From: Shimwellia pseudoproteus
GTDB taxonomy: Bacteria; Pseudomonadota; Gammaproteobacteria; Enterobacterales; Enterobacteriaceae
Reading direction: 5' to 3'
Assembly (NCBI RefSeq): GCF_016415625.1
Contig: NZ_WBXP01000015.1
Coordinates: forward strand, 1-64,000
DNA length: 64,000 nt
Below the pieces are notes generated by a model. It was given only the letters and a program-made list of their open reading frames with translations, made no database searches and was not told where the DNA came from. Position numbers and translations under genes: made by a program. Shown piece after piece: positions 21,033 to 30,446 of this stretch (its first letter is position 1; the number at the start of each line of letters is the position of its first letter).

Positions 21033-22397
21033 ATGGATGAAAGAAAACCGGAAGACGAGCTGAAAACCGATCCCAGCGATCGTCGTCCTGTTCGCTCACG
21101 TAAATCCGCAGAGTATGATAATGATCCGCACATTAACGTTGATGATATTGACGTTGATGATGAGGATGATCGCCGTCCGTCCCGGGCGCGTGGTAACCGG
21201 GAAGAGCGTGAAGAACCAGAAGTTTCGTTTGATGACGACACGATGCTGGATGACGACGCACAAGACGATGATGACGCAGAACCTGCTGTAGAGCGCCGTC
21301 CGCGTAAGCGTAAAAAAACACCGGCCCCTGCTCCCCGCCAGCGCCTGATGATGGGTGTGGGTATTCTGGTACTGCTGGTGCTGATTGTCGGCATCGGTGC
21401 TGCGCTGAAAACCCCGTCTTCTGACGCGGATACGGCCTCCCAGAGCGGTGAAAAGAATATTAACCTGGCATCACCTGCGGGTGATGCGACAGCGGCTGCC
21501 GGGCAACCTGCACCGGTAGCGGCAGATCAGACTGCGCAAAATAACCCGCAGCCGGAACAGGCTCAGCAGGAAGTGACACTGCCGCCGGTTTCCTCTCAGC
21601 CGACTCAGGCCCAGAGCCAGCCAGCCCCTGCAGGCCAGCAGCGCGTAGAAGTTCAGGGTGATCTGAATAATGCGCTGACCCAGCCTGCCGGGCAGCAGAT
21701 CAATCAGGTTGCCAGCACGTCAACCCTGCCGACTCAACCGGCAACGGTCGCGGCAGTAAACGGCCAGCGTCATCAGCCGGTTGTGCGTTCGCCTGCAGAA
21801 CCGACAGTCACTGCCAGCCGCGAACGTCGCGAGCCTGAACCGCGCAAAGTACAGCCGGTACAGAGCAAGCCGCAGGCACCGGCAAAAACCGTTGTCAGCG
21901 AGCCAAAACCGGTGATGAAAGCAGCACCGGCTAAAACCGCGCCAGTGAAAGAGACGGCACCGGTACAGACCGCGAAAGCGGCGACCACCGAACCGAAAAC
22001 GACACCGGCACCGGCAGCCACAAGCACTACTACCGCAGCAGCGGCAGGGGCAGCTGCGGCAGCGGCCAGCAGTGCGGCCACGACGGCGACTACAGCAGCG
22101 GTATCCAGCGGTAATGTTGATGCACTGAAAACGGCCCCGGCCAGCCACTACACGCTGCAGCTGAGCAGTTCTTCAAACTACAACAACCTCAACGCCTGGG
22201 CGAAGAAAGAGAAACTGCAAAACTTTGTGGTGTATCAGACCAAGCGTAATGGCCAACCGTGGTATGTACTGGTAAGCGGTGTTTACGCCTCGAAAGATGA
22301 TGCGAAACACGCGGTATCTTCCCTGCCGGCTGACGTTCAGGCGAAGAATCCGTGGGCAAAACCAATACATCAGGTTCAGTCCGATCTGAAACAATGA
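21033..22397 (+). CDS. damX: Cell division protein DamX (SPOR domain)
   Basis: 454 residues against 428 in E. coli. The N-terminal 95 residues are cytoplasmic, very acidic (a run of Asp near 75-90) then basic ([10 protein letters not shown]). One membrane helix is at about 108-127 ([20 protein letters not shown]). A long Pro/Ala/Gln/Thr-rich periplasmic linker (130-365) precedes a C-terminal SPOR domain from [22 protein letters not shown], which binds denuded glycan at the septum. The extra length is in the low-complexity linker, including an Ala/Thr run near 325-355. MDE at 21033 matches E. coli; an ATG 12 bases upstream is also open. Confidence 0.95.
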   Translation: MDERKPEDELKTDPSDRRPVRSRKSAEYDNDPHINVDDIDVDDEDDRRPSRARGNREEREEPEVSFDDDTMLDDDAQDDDDAEPAVERRPRKRKKTPAPAPRQRLMMGVGILVLLVLIVGIGAALKTPSSDADTASQSGEKNINLASPAGDATAAAGQPAPVAADQTAQNNPQPEQAQQEVTLPPVSSQPTQAQSQPAPAGQQRVEVQGDLNNALTQPAGQQINQVASTSTLPTQPATVAAVNGQRHQPVVRSPAEPTVTASRERREPEPRKVQPVQSKPQAPAKTVVSEPKPVMKAAPAKTAPVKETAPVQTAKAATTEPKTTPAPAATSTTTAAAAGAAAAAASSAATTATTAAVSSGNVDALKTAPASHYTLQLSSSSNYNNLNAWAKKEKLQNFVVYQTKRNGQPWYVLVSGVYASKDDAKHAVSSLPADVQAKNPWAKPIHQVQSDLKQ

Positions 22398-22462
22398 TAT
22401 AAAGCGCAGGATGCTGTTGGAGCTTCTCCCACAGCTGGAGAAGGTGTAAATAGTCGGACGGC

Positions 22463-23275
22463 ATGAAAAAGAATCGCGCTTTTCTGAAATGGGCAGGGGG
22501 TAAATACCCCCTGCTTGACGATATAAAAACTCACCTTCCCGAAGGTGAGTGTCTGGTAGAACCTTTCGTCGGGGCGGGGTCGGTATTTCTGAATACCCAC
22601 TATGACCGCTATATTCTGGCCGACATCAATACCGATCTTATCAACCTTTACCGCATTGTACAGACCCAGGCGGACGCGTATGTGGCAGAGGCCCGTAAGC
22701 TGTTTACCCCGGAGTGCAATGCCGCTGAGCATTACTACCGGATGCGGGAAACCTTTAACCAAAGTAGCGACCCGTTTCAGCGGGCGGTGCTGTTCCTGTA
22801 TCTGAATCGCCACGGCTATAACGGCCTGTGCCGCTATAACCTCAAAGGGGCGTTTAACGTGCCTTTTGGCCGTTATCGTAAGCCCTATTTCCCGGAAGCG
22901 GAGCTTTACTGGTTTGCCGAGCGCGCCCAGAAAGCGACCTTTCTTTGTCAGTCTTATGATGTCAGTATGACCAACGCGACCTCCGGGCAGGTGGTGTATT
23001 GCGATCCCCCTTATGCACCGTTGTCGAATACGGCCAATTTTACCGCTTATCACACCAACAGTTTCACCCAGCAGCAGCAGCAGCAGCTGGCGCAGCTGGC
23101 GGAATCCCTGGTGGCGCGTGGTGTATCGGTACTGATTTCTAACCATGACACGTTGCTGACCCGCGAGTGGTACCAGGCCGCAACGCTAAATGTTGTTCAA
23201 GTGCGGCGTAATATCAGCAGAAATGGCGGCGCGCGTAATAAGGTGGACGAATTGCTGGCGCTCTACAAAGCCTGA
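22463..23275 (+). CDS. dam: DNA adenine methyltransferase Dam (GATC)
   Basis: 270 residues (E. coli 278). Dam methylates adenine N6 in GATC and guides mismatch repair, replication timing and gene expression. AdoMet motif I is VEPFVGAGSVF (about 32-42); the catalytic motif IV DPPY is at 181-184; the DNA-recognition region includes RHGYNGLCRYN near 116-126. A glutamine run (TQQQQQQLAQL) near 210 is also in E. coli in shorter form. It lies 65 bp downstream of damX within the aroK operon. Confidence 0.98.
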   Translation: MKKNRAFLKWAGGKYPLLDDIKTHLPEGECLVEPFVGAGSVFLNTHYDRYILADINTDLINLYRIVQTQADAYVAEARKLFTPECNAAEHYYRMRETFNQSSDPFQRAVLFLYLNRHGYNGLCRYNLKGAFNVPFGRYRKPYFPEAELYWFAERAQKATFLCQSYDVSMTNATSGQVVYCDPPYAPLSNTANFTAYHTNSFTQQQQQQLAQLAESLVARGVSVLISNHDTLLTREWYQAATLNVVQVRRNISRNGGARNKVDELLALYKA

Positions 23276-23320
23276 ACCGGTTCGTCCTCCGCGGAGTAAA
23301 TCATTCACCTGGAGAAACGG

Positions 23321-23998
23321 ATGAAACAGTATTTGATTGCCCCATCGATCCTGTCGGCTGATTTTGCTCGCCTCGGAGAGGACACCGCGAAAGTGCTGGC
23401 CGCCGGGGGCGATGTTGTTCACTTTGATGTTATGGATAACCACTACGTGCCTAACCTGACCATGGGACCCATGGTGCTGAAGGCGCTGCGTGACTACGGT
23501 ATCACCGCACCGATTGATGTGCATCTGATGGTGAAACCGGTCGATCGTCTGATCCCTGATTTTGCCGCCGCTGGCGCCAGCATTATTACCTTCCACCCGG
23601 AAGCCTCTGAACATATCGATCGTTCATTACAGCTTATCAAAGAGCACGGCTGTAAAGCGGGGCTGGTGCTCAACCCGGCGACACCGCTGACCTGCCTTGA
23701 CCACGTGATGGACAAACTGGATGTTATCCTGCTGATGTCGGTAAACCCGGGCTTTGGCGGTCAGTCGTTTATTCCTCACACCCTCGAGAAACTGCGCCAG
23801 ACCCGCCAGCGCATCGACGCGTCCGGGCTGGATATCCGTCTGGAAGTGGACGGCGGGGTGAAGACCGGCAACATTGCGGAGATTGCCGCGGCCGGTGCCG
23901 ATATGTTTGTTGCCGGTTCGGCTATTTTTGGCCAGCCGGATTACCAAAAAGTCATTGCCGATATGCGCAGTGAATTGGCAAAGGTACGTCATGATTGA
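23321..23998 (+). CDS. rpe: Ribulose-phosphate 3-epimerase
   Basis: 225 residues, as in E. coli. It interconverts ribulose 5-phosphate and xylulose 5-phosphate in the pentose phosphate pathway. The TIM-barrel metal and catalytic residues are visible: [46 protein letters not shown] and EVDGGVK. ATG 23321 follows CTGGAGAAACGG. The end overlaps the gph start by 8 bp. Confidence 0.98.
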   Translation: MKQYLIAPSILSADFARLGEDTAKVLAAGGDVVHFDVMDNHYVPNLTMGPMVLKALRDYGITAPIDVHLMVKPVDRLIPDFAAAGASIITFHPEASEHIDRSLQLIKEHGCKAGLVLNPATPLTCLDHVMDKLDVILLMSVNPGFGGQSFIPHTLEKLRQTRQRIDASGLDIRLEVDGGVKTGNIAEIAAAGADMFVAGSAIFGQPDYQKVIADMRSELAKVRHD

Positions 23999-24755
23999 GT
24001 TTAGTAAAATTAAAGGGGTGGCCTTCGATCTCGATGGCACCCTGGTAGACAGTGTCCCGGGCCTGGCACACGCCATTGACCGCGCCCTGTATGCCCTGGA
24101 ACTGCCGGAAGCCGGAGAGTCCCGGGTAAAAAACTGGATTGGTAACGGTGCCGATATCCTGGTACAGCGCGCCATGCACTGGGCTATTGCGGAGAAGAAA
24201 AGCCTCGATGAGCAGAAAGCGGCGAATACCGGGCGCGAGGTTGTCCAGCATGTTGCGGTGCCGGAAAGCGAACGTACCGTGATGCTGCGCAAGCTGTTCA
24301 ATAGCTACTACGCCGAATGCGCCGAAAGCGGCAGCAGCCTGTTCCCCGGGGTGGCGGAAACCCTGAGTGCGCTAAAACAGCAAGGGCTGGCGCTGGGGCT
24401 GGTGACCAATAAGCCGACGCCGTTTGTTGGCCCGCTGCTGGCGGCATTACAGCTTGATAGCTATTTTGATCGGGTGATCGGCGGTGATGACGTGCAGCAG
24501 AAGAAACCACACCCGGAGGCGCTGTTGCGTTTGCTGGACCAGTTTGGTTTACAGGCGAATGAAATGCTGTTTGTGGGGGACTCCCGCAACGATATTATGG
24601 CCGCCCAGGCCGCAGGTTGCCCGGTTGTCGGGTTAACCTGGGGATACAATTACGGTGAAGCGATTAGCGAGAGCAACCCCGATGCGGTGTTCGATCGTTT
24701 CAGTGATCTTTTGCCCGCGTTCGGGCTCCCGTTAAGTGAAAATCAGGAAAAATAA
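23991..24755 (+). CDS. gph: Phosphoglycolate phosphatase
   Basis: 254 residues (E. coli Gph 252). HAD hydrolase with motif [11 protein letters not shown], motif II LVTNKPT, the Lys in QKKPHPEAL and motif [14 protein letters not shown]. It removes 2-phosphoglycolate formed from 3'-phosphoglycolate ends in DNA repair. The region 60-100 is more diverged from E. coli than the rest. I use ATG 23991 (MIEFSKIKG), which overlaps the end of rpe; the frame is open further upstream inside rpe but that is not credible as coding. Confidence 0.96.
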   Translation: MIEFSKIKGVAFDLDGTLVDSVPGLAHAIDRALYALELPEAGESRVKNWIGNGADILVQRAMHWAIAEKKSLDEQKAANTGREVVQHVAVPESERTVMLRKLFNSYYAECAESGSSLFPGVAETLSALKQQGLALGLVTNKPTPFVGPLLAALQLDSYFDRVIGGDDVQQKKPHPEALLRLLDQFGLQANEMLFVGDSRNDIMAAQAAGCPVVGLTWGYNYGEAISESNPDAVFDRFSDLLPAFGLPLSENQEK

Positions 24756-24756
24756 C

Positions 24757-25761
24757 ATGAGTAAGCCCATCGTCTTTAGTGGCGCACAGCCATCAGGTGA
24801 ATTGACCATTGGCAACTATATGGGAGCGCTGCGCCAGTGGGTAAACATGCAGGACGATTATCACTGCATTTACTGCATCGTGGATCAGCACGCCATTACC
24901 GTGCGCCAGGATGCGCAGCAACTGCGTAAAGCGACCCTTGATACCCTGGCGCTGTATCTGGCGTGCGGTATTGATCCGCAGAAGAGCACCATCTTCGTAC
25001 AGTCCCATGTGCCGGAGCACGCACAACTGAGTTGGGTGCTGAACTGCTACACCTATTTCGGTGAGCTGAGCCGCATGACCCAGTTTAAAGATAAGTCTGC
25101 CCGCTATGCGGAAAACATCAACGCCGGTCTGTTTGATTACCCGGTATTGATGGCGGCGGATATTCTGCTGTACCAGACCAATCAGGTGCCGGTGGGTGAA
25201 GACCAGAAACAGCATCTGGAGCTGAGCCGCGATATCGCCCAGCGCTTTAACGCGATTTACGGTGAGGTGTTCAAAGTGCCTGAGCCGTTTATTCCTAAAT
25301 CCGGCGCCCGGGTGATGTCTCTGCTGGAACCGACCAAGAAAATGTCCAAATCTGACGATAACCGCAATAACGTTATCGGGCTGCTGGAAGATCCGAAGTC
25401 AGTGGTCAAAAAAATCAAACGCGCGGTGACAGATTCCGACGAGCCGCCAGTGGTGCGTTATGACGTACAGAATAAGGCCGGTGTCTCTAACCTGCTGGAT
25501 ATTTTGTCCGGGGTGACCGGCCAGAGCATTGCCGAGCTGGAACAGCATTTTGACGGCAAAATGTATGGTCACCTGAAAGGTGAAGTGGCTGACGCGGTCT
25601 CCGGGATGCTGACTGAGCTGCAGGAGCGCTATAACCGCTTTCGCAACGATGAAGCCTTCCTGCAGCAGGTGATGAAGGATGGCGCGGCGAAAGCCCGTAC
25701 CCACGCTTCCGCGACCCTGAAGCATGTGTACGATGTGATTGGCTTTGTCCCGCATCCGTAA
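24757..25761 (+). CDS. trpS: Tryptophanyl-tRNA synthetase
   Basis: 334 residues, as in E. coli. Class I synthetase that charges tRNA(Trp). The HIGH-like signature is [13 protein letters not shown] (near residue 12-24), and the KMSKS signature is [10 protein letters not shown] near residue 195. ATG 24757 follows directly on the gph stop (TAACATGAG), so translation is probably coupled. Last gene of the aroK operon, ended by a strong terminator. Confidence 0.98.
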   Translation: MSKPIVFSGAQPSGELTIGNYMGALRQWVNMQDDYHCIYCIVDQHAITVRQDAQQLRKATLDTLALYLACGIDPQKSTIFVQSHVPEHAQLSWVLNCYTYFGELSRMTQFKDKSARYAENINAGLFDYPVLMAADILLYQTNQVPVGEDQKQHLELSRDIAQRFNAIYGEVFKVPEPFIPKSGARVMSLLEPTKKMSKSDDNRNNVIGLLEDPKSVVKKIKRAVTDSDEPPVVRYDVQNKAGVSNLLDILSGVTGQSIAELEQHFDGKMYGHLKGEVADAVSGMLTELQERYNRFRNDEAFLQQVMKDGAAKARTHASATLKHVYDVIGFVPHP

Positions 25762-25778
25762 TGGCTGAGGCACAATGT

Positions 25779-25812
25779 AAAAAGGCCCATGCTCTGCATG
25801 GGCCTTTTTTTA
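25779..25812. terminator. Bidirectional terminator between trpS and cysG
   Basis: AAAAAGGCCCATGC and GCATGGGCCTTTTTTT form a perfect 14-bp stem around TCT. It serves trpS (plus) and cysG (minus), which converge here. Confidence 0.93.
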
Positions 25813-25827
25813 TGGCGCGGGGGCGGC

Positions 25828-27201
25828 TCAGTGGTGTGAGAACCAGTTCAGTTTGTCGCGCAGCGCCACCACCCGGCCAACAATAATCAGCGCCGGGCTG
25901 GCAACCTGCTGGGCCCGGGACTCCAGCTGATCCAGGGTGCCGCTCACCACCCGTTGGTGCACGGCGGTGCCGTTCTCCACCAGGGCGACTGGCATATCGG
26001 CTTCCATACCGTGGGCCAGCAGCTGGCGCTGAATGGTCCCGGCCTGGTTAAGCCCCATATAAAACACCAGGGTTTGCTTTTCTGCCGCCAGATTGGCCCA
26101 GTCCAGCTCGCCGCCGGTTTTCAGGTGGCCGGTGACCAGGCGTACGCTCTGGGCATAATCCCGGTGGGTGAGCGGAATACCGGCGTAGGCGGAACAACCG
26201 GAGGCCGCCGTAATGCCCGGCACCACCGAGAAGGGAATATTTTCGGTGCACAGGGTTTCCAGCTCTTCACCGCCGCGGCCAAAGATAAACGGGTCCCCGC
26301 CTTTGAGGCGAACCACCCGTTTGCCGCTGCGGGCTTCCCGCAGCAGGATCTGGTTTATCTCCTCCTGGGGCACGCAGTGATAACCGGCGCGTTTACCCAC
26401 AAAGATACGGTCAGCGTCCCGGCGCACCAGGTTCATTATCTCGTCGGAGACTAGGCGATCGTAAACCACCACGTCCGCCTGCTGGATTTGCTGAGGCCCT
26501 TTTAAGGTCAACAGGCCAGGATCGCCGGGCCCGGCCCCGACCAGGACAACTTCGCCCCGGTGATCGAGCGGCGCGTTGAAGAGCGCCTCCGTGGCGCTGT
26601 CGATAGCGCGTTGATCCTGGTTGGCCAGTGACTGGGCCAGCCGATCATTAACAAAGAGCTTCTCCCAGAAGCGGCGGCGTTCGCCCATGCTGGTAAAGGT
26701 CTGTTTAACCCGGTGGCGCAAGTTGCCGGCATAGCGGGCCACCTGGCCGAGGTGCTGGGGCAGTAATGACTCCAGCTTTTCGCGCAGCAGGCGCGCCAGT
26801 ACCGGGGAGTTACCGCCGGAGGATACCGCCACCATCAGCGGCGAGCGGTCGATAATCGACGGCATAATAAAACTGGCCTGGCTGGGGGCATCCACCACGT
26901 TACAAAATATCCGCCGCTGCTCCGCCTGATGGCTGACTTCGCTGTTCACCGCGTCGTCATCGGTGGCGGCGATGGCCAGCCAGCAATTGTCCAGCAGGTG
27001 AGGGGCAAATTCGCCGGTCACCAGGGTCAGTGACTGGGCGGCGGCCCAGACATGAAACTGGGGGCTAAATGCCAGTGCGTTAACCGTCAGACGGGCACCG
27101 GCTCCCAGCAGGAGTCGCGCTTTGCGCTCTGCAACATCACCACCGCCAACCAGTAAACACGCCCGGTTTTGCAGCTGACAAAAAATCGGCAGATGATCCA
27201 C
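25828..27201 (-). CDS. cysG: Siroheme synthase (multifunctional)
   Basis: 457 residues, as in E. coli. The N-terminal part is precorrin-2 dehydrogenase/ferrochelatase ([15 protein letters not shown] near 15-30, and [18 protein letters not shown] near 128-145). The C-terminal part is uroporphyrinogen-III methyltransferase ([15 protein letters not shown] from about 225, [36 protein letters not shown]). It makes siroheme for NirB and for sulfite reductase. I use GTG 27201, with GAGG seven bases upstream; this is also the E. coli start. A TTG four codons upstream is less likely. Confidence 0.97.
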   Translation of the reverse strand: MDHLPIFCQLQNRACLLVGGGDVAERKARLLLGAGARLTVNALAFSPQFHVWAAAQSLTLVTGEFAPHLLDNCWLAIAATDDDAVNSEVSHQAEQRRIFCNVVDAPSQASFIMPSIIDRSPLMVAVSSGGNSPVLARLLREKLESLLPQHLGQVARYAGNLRHRVKQTFTSMGERRRFWEKLFVNDRLAQSLANQDQRAIDSATEALFNAPLDHRGEVVLVGAGPGDPGLLTLKGPQQIQQADVVVYDRLVSDEIMNLVRRDADRIFVGKRAGYHCVPQEEINQILLREARSGKRVVRLKGGDPFIFGRGGEELETLCTENIPFSVVPGITAASGCSAYAGIPLTHRDYAQSVRLVTGHLKTGGELDWANLAAEKQTLVFYMGLNQAGTIQRQLLAHGMEADMPVALVENGTAVHQRVVSGTLDQLESRAQQVASPALIIVGRVVALRDKLNWFSHH

Positions 27202-27333
27202 TGTAGACCTCAATAAAAACAGGAAAAGGTGCGCAGGTTTACCGCGCGGCGCCTAGCATAGCAGTAAGCCGCCGCGGGTAATATAACGAGTGGTTATTAG
27301 ACATTCCCCCTTCAGTCAGAAGGGGGACACGGA
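27202..27333 (-). promoter_or_regulatory. nirD-cysG gap with hairpin; nirC absent
   Basis: Only 132 bp separate nirD from cysG. CCCCCTTC (27306-27313) pairs with GAAGGGGG (27319-27326), a terminator-like hairpin eight bases past the nirD stop, but the following AATGTCTAATAACC is only weakly U-rich. Further on, TGCTATGCT (minus strand) resembles an extended -10 and could give cysG its own promoter, as is known in E. coli. There is no room for a nitrite channel gene. Confidence 0.6.
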
Positions 27334-27660
27334 TCAGCCGCGGATTTGTACCTTGCCGTCCTGAACCCGGGCCTCAAAGTGGGCGACAGAGTGGCTTTCA
27401 TCTTCCATGCACCGGCCATCGGTCAGGCGGAAGCGCTGTTTTTTCAGCGGGCTGGCCACCCACAGGGCATCCTGGTGCTCGGCAATAATCCCCCGGGACA
27501 GGACGCTGGCGTCGAAGAACGGGTCGATATTACTGATGGCATATACCCGTTCGTCAGCATAGGGACGGAATACCGCAACTTGCTGATCGCCGACCAGGGC
27601 ACAGACCCCGGTAGCCGGCAGGATGTCATTCAGTGGGCAGACAGTGGTCCAGGCGCTCAT
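27334..27660 (-). CDS. nirD: Nitrite reductase (NADH) small subunit
   Basis: 108 residues, as in E. coli NirD. It is a Rieske-like fold partner of NirB, but the His/Cys ligands of a real Rieske cluster are not present, as is known for enterobacterial NirD. Its ATG overlaps the nirB stop (ATGA), so the two subunits are translationally coupled. In E. coli nirC follows; here the next gene is cysG. Confidence 0.97.
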   Translation of the reverse strand: MSAWTTVCPLNDILPATGVCALVGDQQVAVFRPYADERVYAISNIDPFFDASVLSRGIIAEHQDALWVASPLKKQRFRLTDGRCMEDESHSVAHFEARVQDGKVQIRG

Positions 27661-30200
27661 GCGTTTTCCTCCGCAAGGGTAACCGGGATGCGTTCATAAG
27701 GGGTCGCCGGGCGGTGCTGGGCGCGCTCGGCCACCATCTGTACGTTCGGATCGCGTTGGTCGCTGTTGATAAAGTGGCGGAAGCGGACCTGCGCCTGTGG
27801 GTTGTTGACGGTCTCGGTCCATTCGCATTGCCAGGCGGCGCGTAACGTTGCCATTTCCGCTTCCAACTGGTCATTGATGCCGAGCTTATCGTCGATAATC
27901 ACCTTGCGCAGATAGTCGATGCCGCCTTCCAGCTCTTCCATCCACACGGAGGTACGCTGCAGTTTATCGGCGGTGCGGATGTAGAACATCATAAAGCGGT
28001 CCACATAGCGGGTCAGGGTTTGCTGGTCAAGATCCGCCGCCAGCAGGTCGCCGTGGCGCGGTTTCATGCCGCCGTTGCCGCAGACATACAGGTTCCAGCC
28101 TTTATCGGTGGCGATAATACCGACGTCTTTGCCCTGGGCTTCAGAACACTCACGGGTACAGCCAGAGACCCCGAATTTCATTTTGTGCGGGGTTCTGATG
28201 CCTTTGTAGCGGTTTTCCAGGCTGACACCAAAGCCAACACTGTCACCCACGCCATAACGGCACCAGGTACTGCCCACGCAGGTTTTCACCATGCGCAGCG
28301 CCTTGGCATAGGCGTGGCCGGTTTCGAACCCGGCGTCGATTAACTGGCGCCAGATTTCCGGCAGATCGTCTTTCTGGGCACCAAACATGGCGAGGCGCTG
28401 GGAGCCGGTGATTTTGGTGTACAGCGCAAACTGCTGGGCAATACGCCCTACCGCCATCAGGCCTTCCGGGGTTATCTCTCCGCCTGGGGAGCGCGGAATA
28501 ACGGAATAGGTACCGTCTTTTTGCAGGTTGGCGAGGAAGCTATCGTTAGTTTCCTGCAAGGGGGCTTTATCCGGCTGCAGAATGTAATCATTCCAGCAGG
28601 AGGCCAGCAGAGAGCCCACCGTGGGCTTACACACTTCGCAGCCGTAGCCTTTGCCGTATTTAGCCAGCAGCGCATCAAAGGTTTTAATGCCTTCCACGCG
28701 GATCAGGTGATACAGCTCCTGGCGGGAGAATGGGAAGTGCTCGCACAGGTTGTGGTTAACTTCAATGCCCTGTTTCGCCAGTTCGGCATTCAGCACCTGG
28801 GTGACCAGCGGGATACAGCCGCCGCAGCCGGTACCGGCTTTGGTTTCGGCTTTCAGGGCCGCCACGGTATGGCAGCCGCGGCCAATGGCGGCAATCAGGT
28901 CGCCTTTGCTGACATCGAAGCAGGAGCAGATTTGCGCGCTGTCCGGCAGGTTATCCACGCCGATAGCCGGTTTGCCACCGCTGGCATAGGCAGGCAGGAT
29001 CAGTGAATCCGGGTGATCCGGCAGTTCGATGTTATTGAGCATCAGCTGTAGCAGGTTGCCGTAATCGCTGGTATCCCCAACCAGTACTGCCCCCAGCAGG
29101 GTTTTATTGTCTGCGCTGACGTTGATGCGCTTGTAAACCCCGGCAGTTTCGTCCAGCCAGACATAGCTGCGGGCCCCCGGCGTGCGGCCATGGGCATCGC
29201 CAATCCCGCCCACGTCAACACCCAGCAGTTTCAGCTTGGCGCTCATGTCGGCCCCGGTAAAGGCGCCCTCCTGGCCGAGCAAGTGATCAGCGGTCACCTG
29301 GGCCATTTTGTAACCCGGCGCCACCAGGCCGAAGACACGTTTCTGCCAGCTGGCGCATTCGCCGATGGCATAGATATCCGGATCGGAGGTCTGGCAGCTG
29401 TCGTTAATCACAATCCCGCCGCGCGGGGCTATCTCCAGACCACACTGGGCGGCCAGCTTGTCCCGGGGGCGAATACCGGTAGAGAACACGATAAAGTCCA
29501 CTTCCAGGGCGCTGCCGTCGGCAAAGTTCATGGTCTTGCGGGCATCAACACCCTGCTGAACGATGGATTTGGTATTTTTACTGGTGTGAACCAGCACGCC
29601 CATCTCTTCTATTTTACGACGCAGCTGTTCGCCGCCCATCTGGTCGAGTTGTTCGGCCATCAGCATCGGGGCAAATTCAATAACGTGGGTTTCCACGCCG
29701 AGGTGTTTCAGGGCCCCGGCAGCTTCGAGGCCCAGCAAGCCGCCGCCGACCACGGCACCGCGCTTGCTGCGCCGGGCGCAGGCTTCAATGGCATTGAGAT
29801 CTTCGATGGTGCGGTAGACAAAGCAGTCCGCGGTGTCGGCCCCGTCGATTGGCGGTACCCAGGCCACGGAGCCGGTCGCCATGATCAGTTTGTCATAAAA
29901 CACGCTACGCCCGGCACTGGAATGGATCACTTTCTCGGCGCGATTAATGGTGATCGCCCGCTCACCCACCAGAACCTTGACGTTGTTTTTTTCGTAGAAC
30001 CCTTCGCGAACCAGGGAGAGCTCTTCGGCAGTATGGTGGGAGAAGTAGGAAGAGAGGTGCACCCGATCGTACGCGATGCGCGGCTCTTCGCAGAAGACGG
30101 TGATATCGAATTGCCCGGGGGTGGCTTTATCAAGAATATCTTCTATAAAGCGGTGGCCGACCATGCCGTTACCGATAATAGCGAGTCTGACTTTGCTCAT
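27657..30200 (-). CDS. nirB: Nitrite reductase (NADH) large subunit
   Basis: 847 residues, as in E. coli. Cytoplasmic NADH-dependent reduction of nitrite to ammonia. Order of parts: FAD/NADH oxidoreductase domain (LAIIGNGMVGHRFIEDIL; VVGGGLLGLEAAGAL near 145-160), a Bfd-like [2Fe-2S] domain (ICSCFDVSKGDL ... GTGCGGCIP, about 425-470), then the sulfite/nitrite reductase domain with siroheme-[4Fe-4S] cysteines in CVGSTWCRYG and GCTRECSEAQ (about 640-690). All cofactor cysteines are present. Anaerobic and nitrite control is expected from the FNR and NarL/NarP sites upstream. Confidence 0.98.
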   Translation of the reverse strand: MSKVRLAIIGNGMVGHRFIEDILDKATPGQFDITVFCEEPRIAYDRVHLSSYFSHHTAEELSLVREGFYEKNNVKVLVGERAITINRAEKVIHSSAGRSVFYDKLIMATGSVAWVPPIDGADTADCFVYRTIEDLNAIEACARRSKRGAVVGGGLLGLEAAGALKHLGVETHVIEFAPMLMAEQLDQMGGEQLRRKIEEMGVLVHTSKNTKSIVQQGVDARKTMNFADGSALEVDFIVFSTGIRPRDKLAAQCGLEIAPRGGIVINDSCQTSDPDIYAIGECASWQKRVFGLVAPGYKMAQVTADHLLGQEGAFTGADMSAKLKLLGVDVGGIGDAHGRTPGARSYVWLDETAGVYKRINVSADNKTLLGAVLVGDTSDYGNLLQLMLNNIELPDHPDSLILPAYASGGKPAIGVDNLPDSAQICSCFDVSKGDLIAAIGRGCHTVAALKAETKAGTGCGGCIPLVTQVLNAELAKQGIEVNHNLCEHFPFSRQELYHLIRVEGIKTFDALLAKYGKGYGCEVCKPTVGSLLASCWNDYILQPDKAPLQETNDSFLANLQKDGTYSVIPRSPGGEITPEGLMAVGRIAQQFALYTKITGSQRLAMFGAQKDDLPEIWRQLIDAGFETGHAYAKALRMVKTCVGSTWCRYGVGDSVGFGVSLENRYKGIRTPHKMKFGVSGCTRECSEAQGKDVGIIATDKGWNLYVCGNGGMKPRHGDLLAADLDQQTLTRYVDRFMMFYIRTADKLQRTSVWMEELEGGIDYLRKVIIDDKLGINDQLEAEMATLRAAWQCEWTETVNNPQAQVRFRHFINSDQRDPNVQMVAERAQHRPATPYERIPVTLAEENA

Positions 30201-30258
30201 TTTTGCCTCAATATTTTTTCTCTTGTTGCCTACCTTAACGATTCAGCACAGGGAATTA

Positions 30259-30272
30259 TTGATGCAAATCAA
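30259..30272 (-). promoter_or_regulatory. FNR site of the nirB promoter
   Basis: TTGATGCAAATCAA matches TTGAT-N4-ATCAA exactly. On the minus strand it is followed at the right distance by TAAGGT (30232-30237), a -10 element in a GAATCGTTAAGGTAGGC context that I recall from E. coli nirB, placing FNR near -41.5. Confidence 0.92.
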
Positions 30273-30285
30273 ATACGCCTTTCAG

Positions 30286-30301
30286 TACCACTTTAGTGGT
30301 A
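30286..30301 (-). promoter_or_regulatory. NarL/NarP 7-2-7 site of the nirB promoter
   Basis: TACCACTTTAGTGGTA is a perfect 7-2-7 inverted heptamer pair. Its centre is 28 bp from the FNR centre, the same spacing as the -69.5 and -41.5 sites in E. coli nirB. It also lies in the shared gap with codA. Confidence 0.92.
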
Positions 30302-30446
30302 TATAGTTGATTTTATTATATTTTTGTAACTTACGGAAATGGCTGGATTTTCACCGCTTACCCTTTTGTACATATTCGCGACGGTGTTTGGCCGCGGAGT
30401 GTGCTATCACTCATCACAGCATCAGCATTATTAGTGAGGGAATATC

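Noticed and set aside
29190..30296. A 368-codon plus-strand frame opposite nirB
   Set aside because: Antisense shadow of a GC-rich gene that runs past the nirB promoter sites; no homology recognised.
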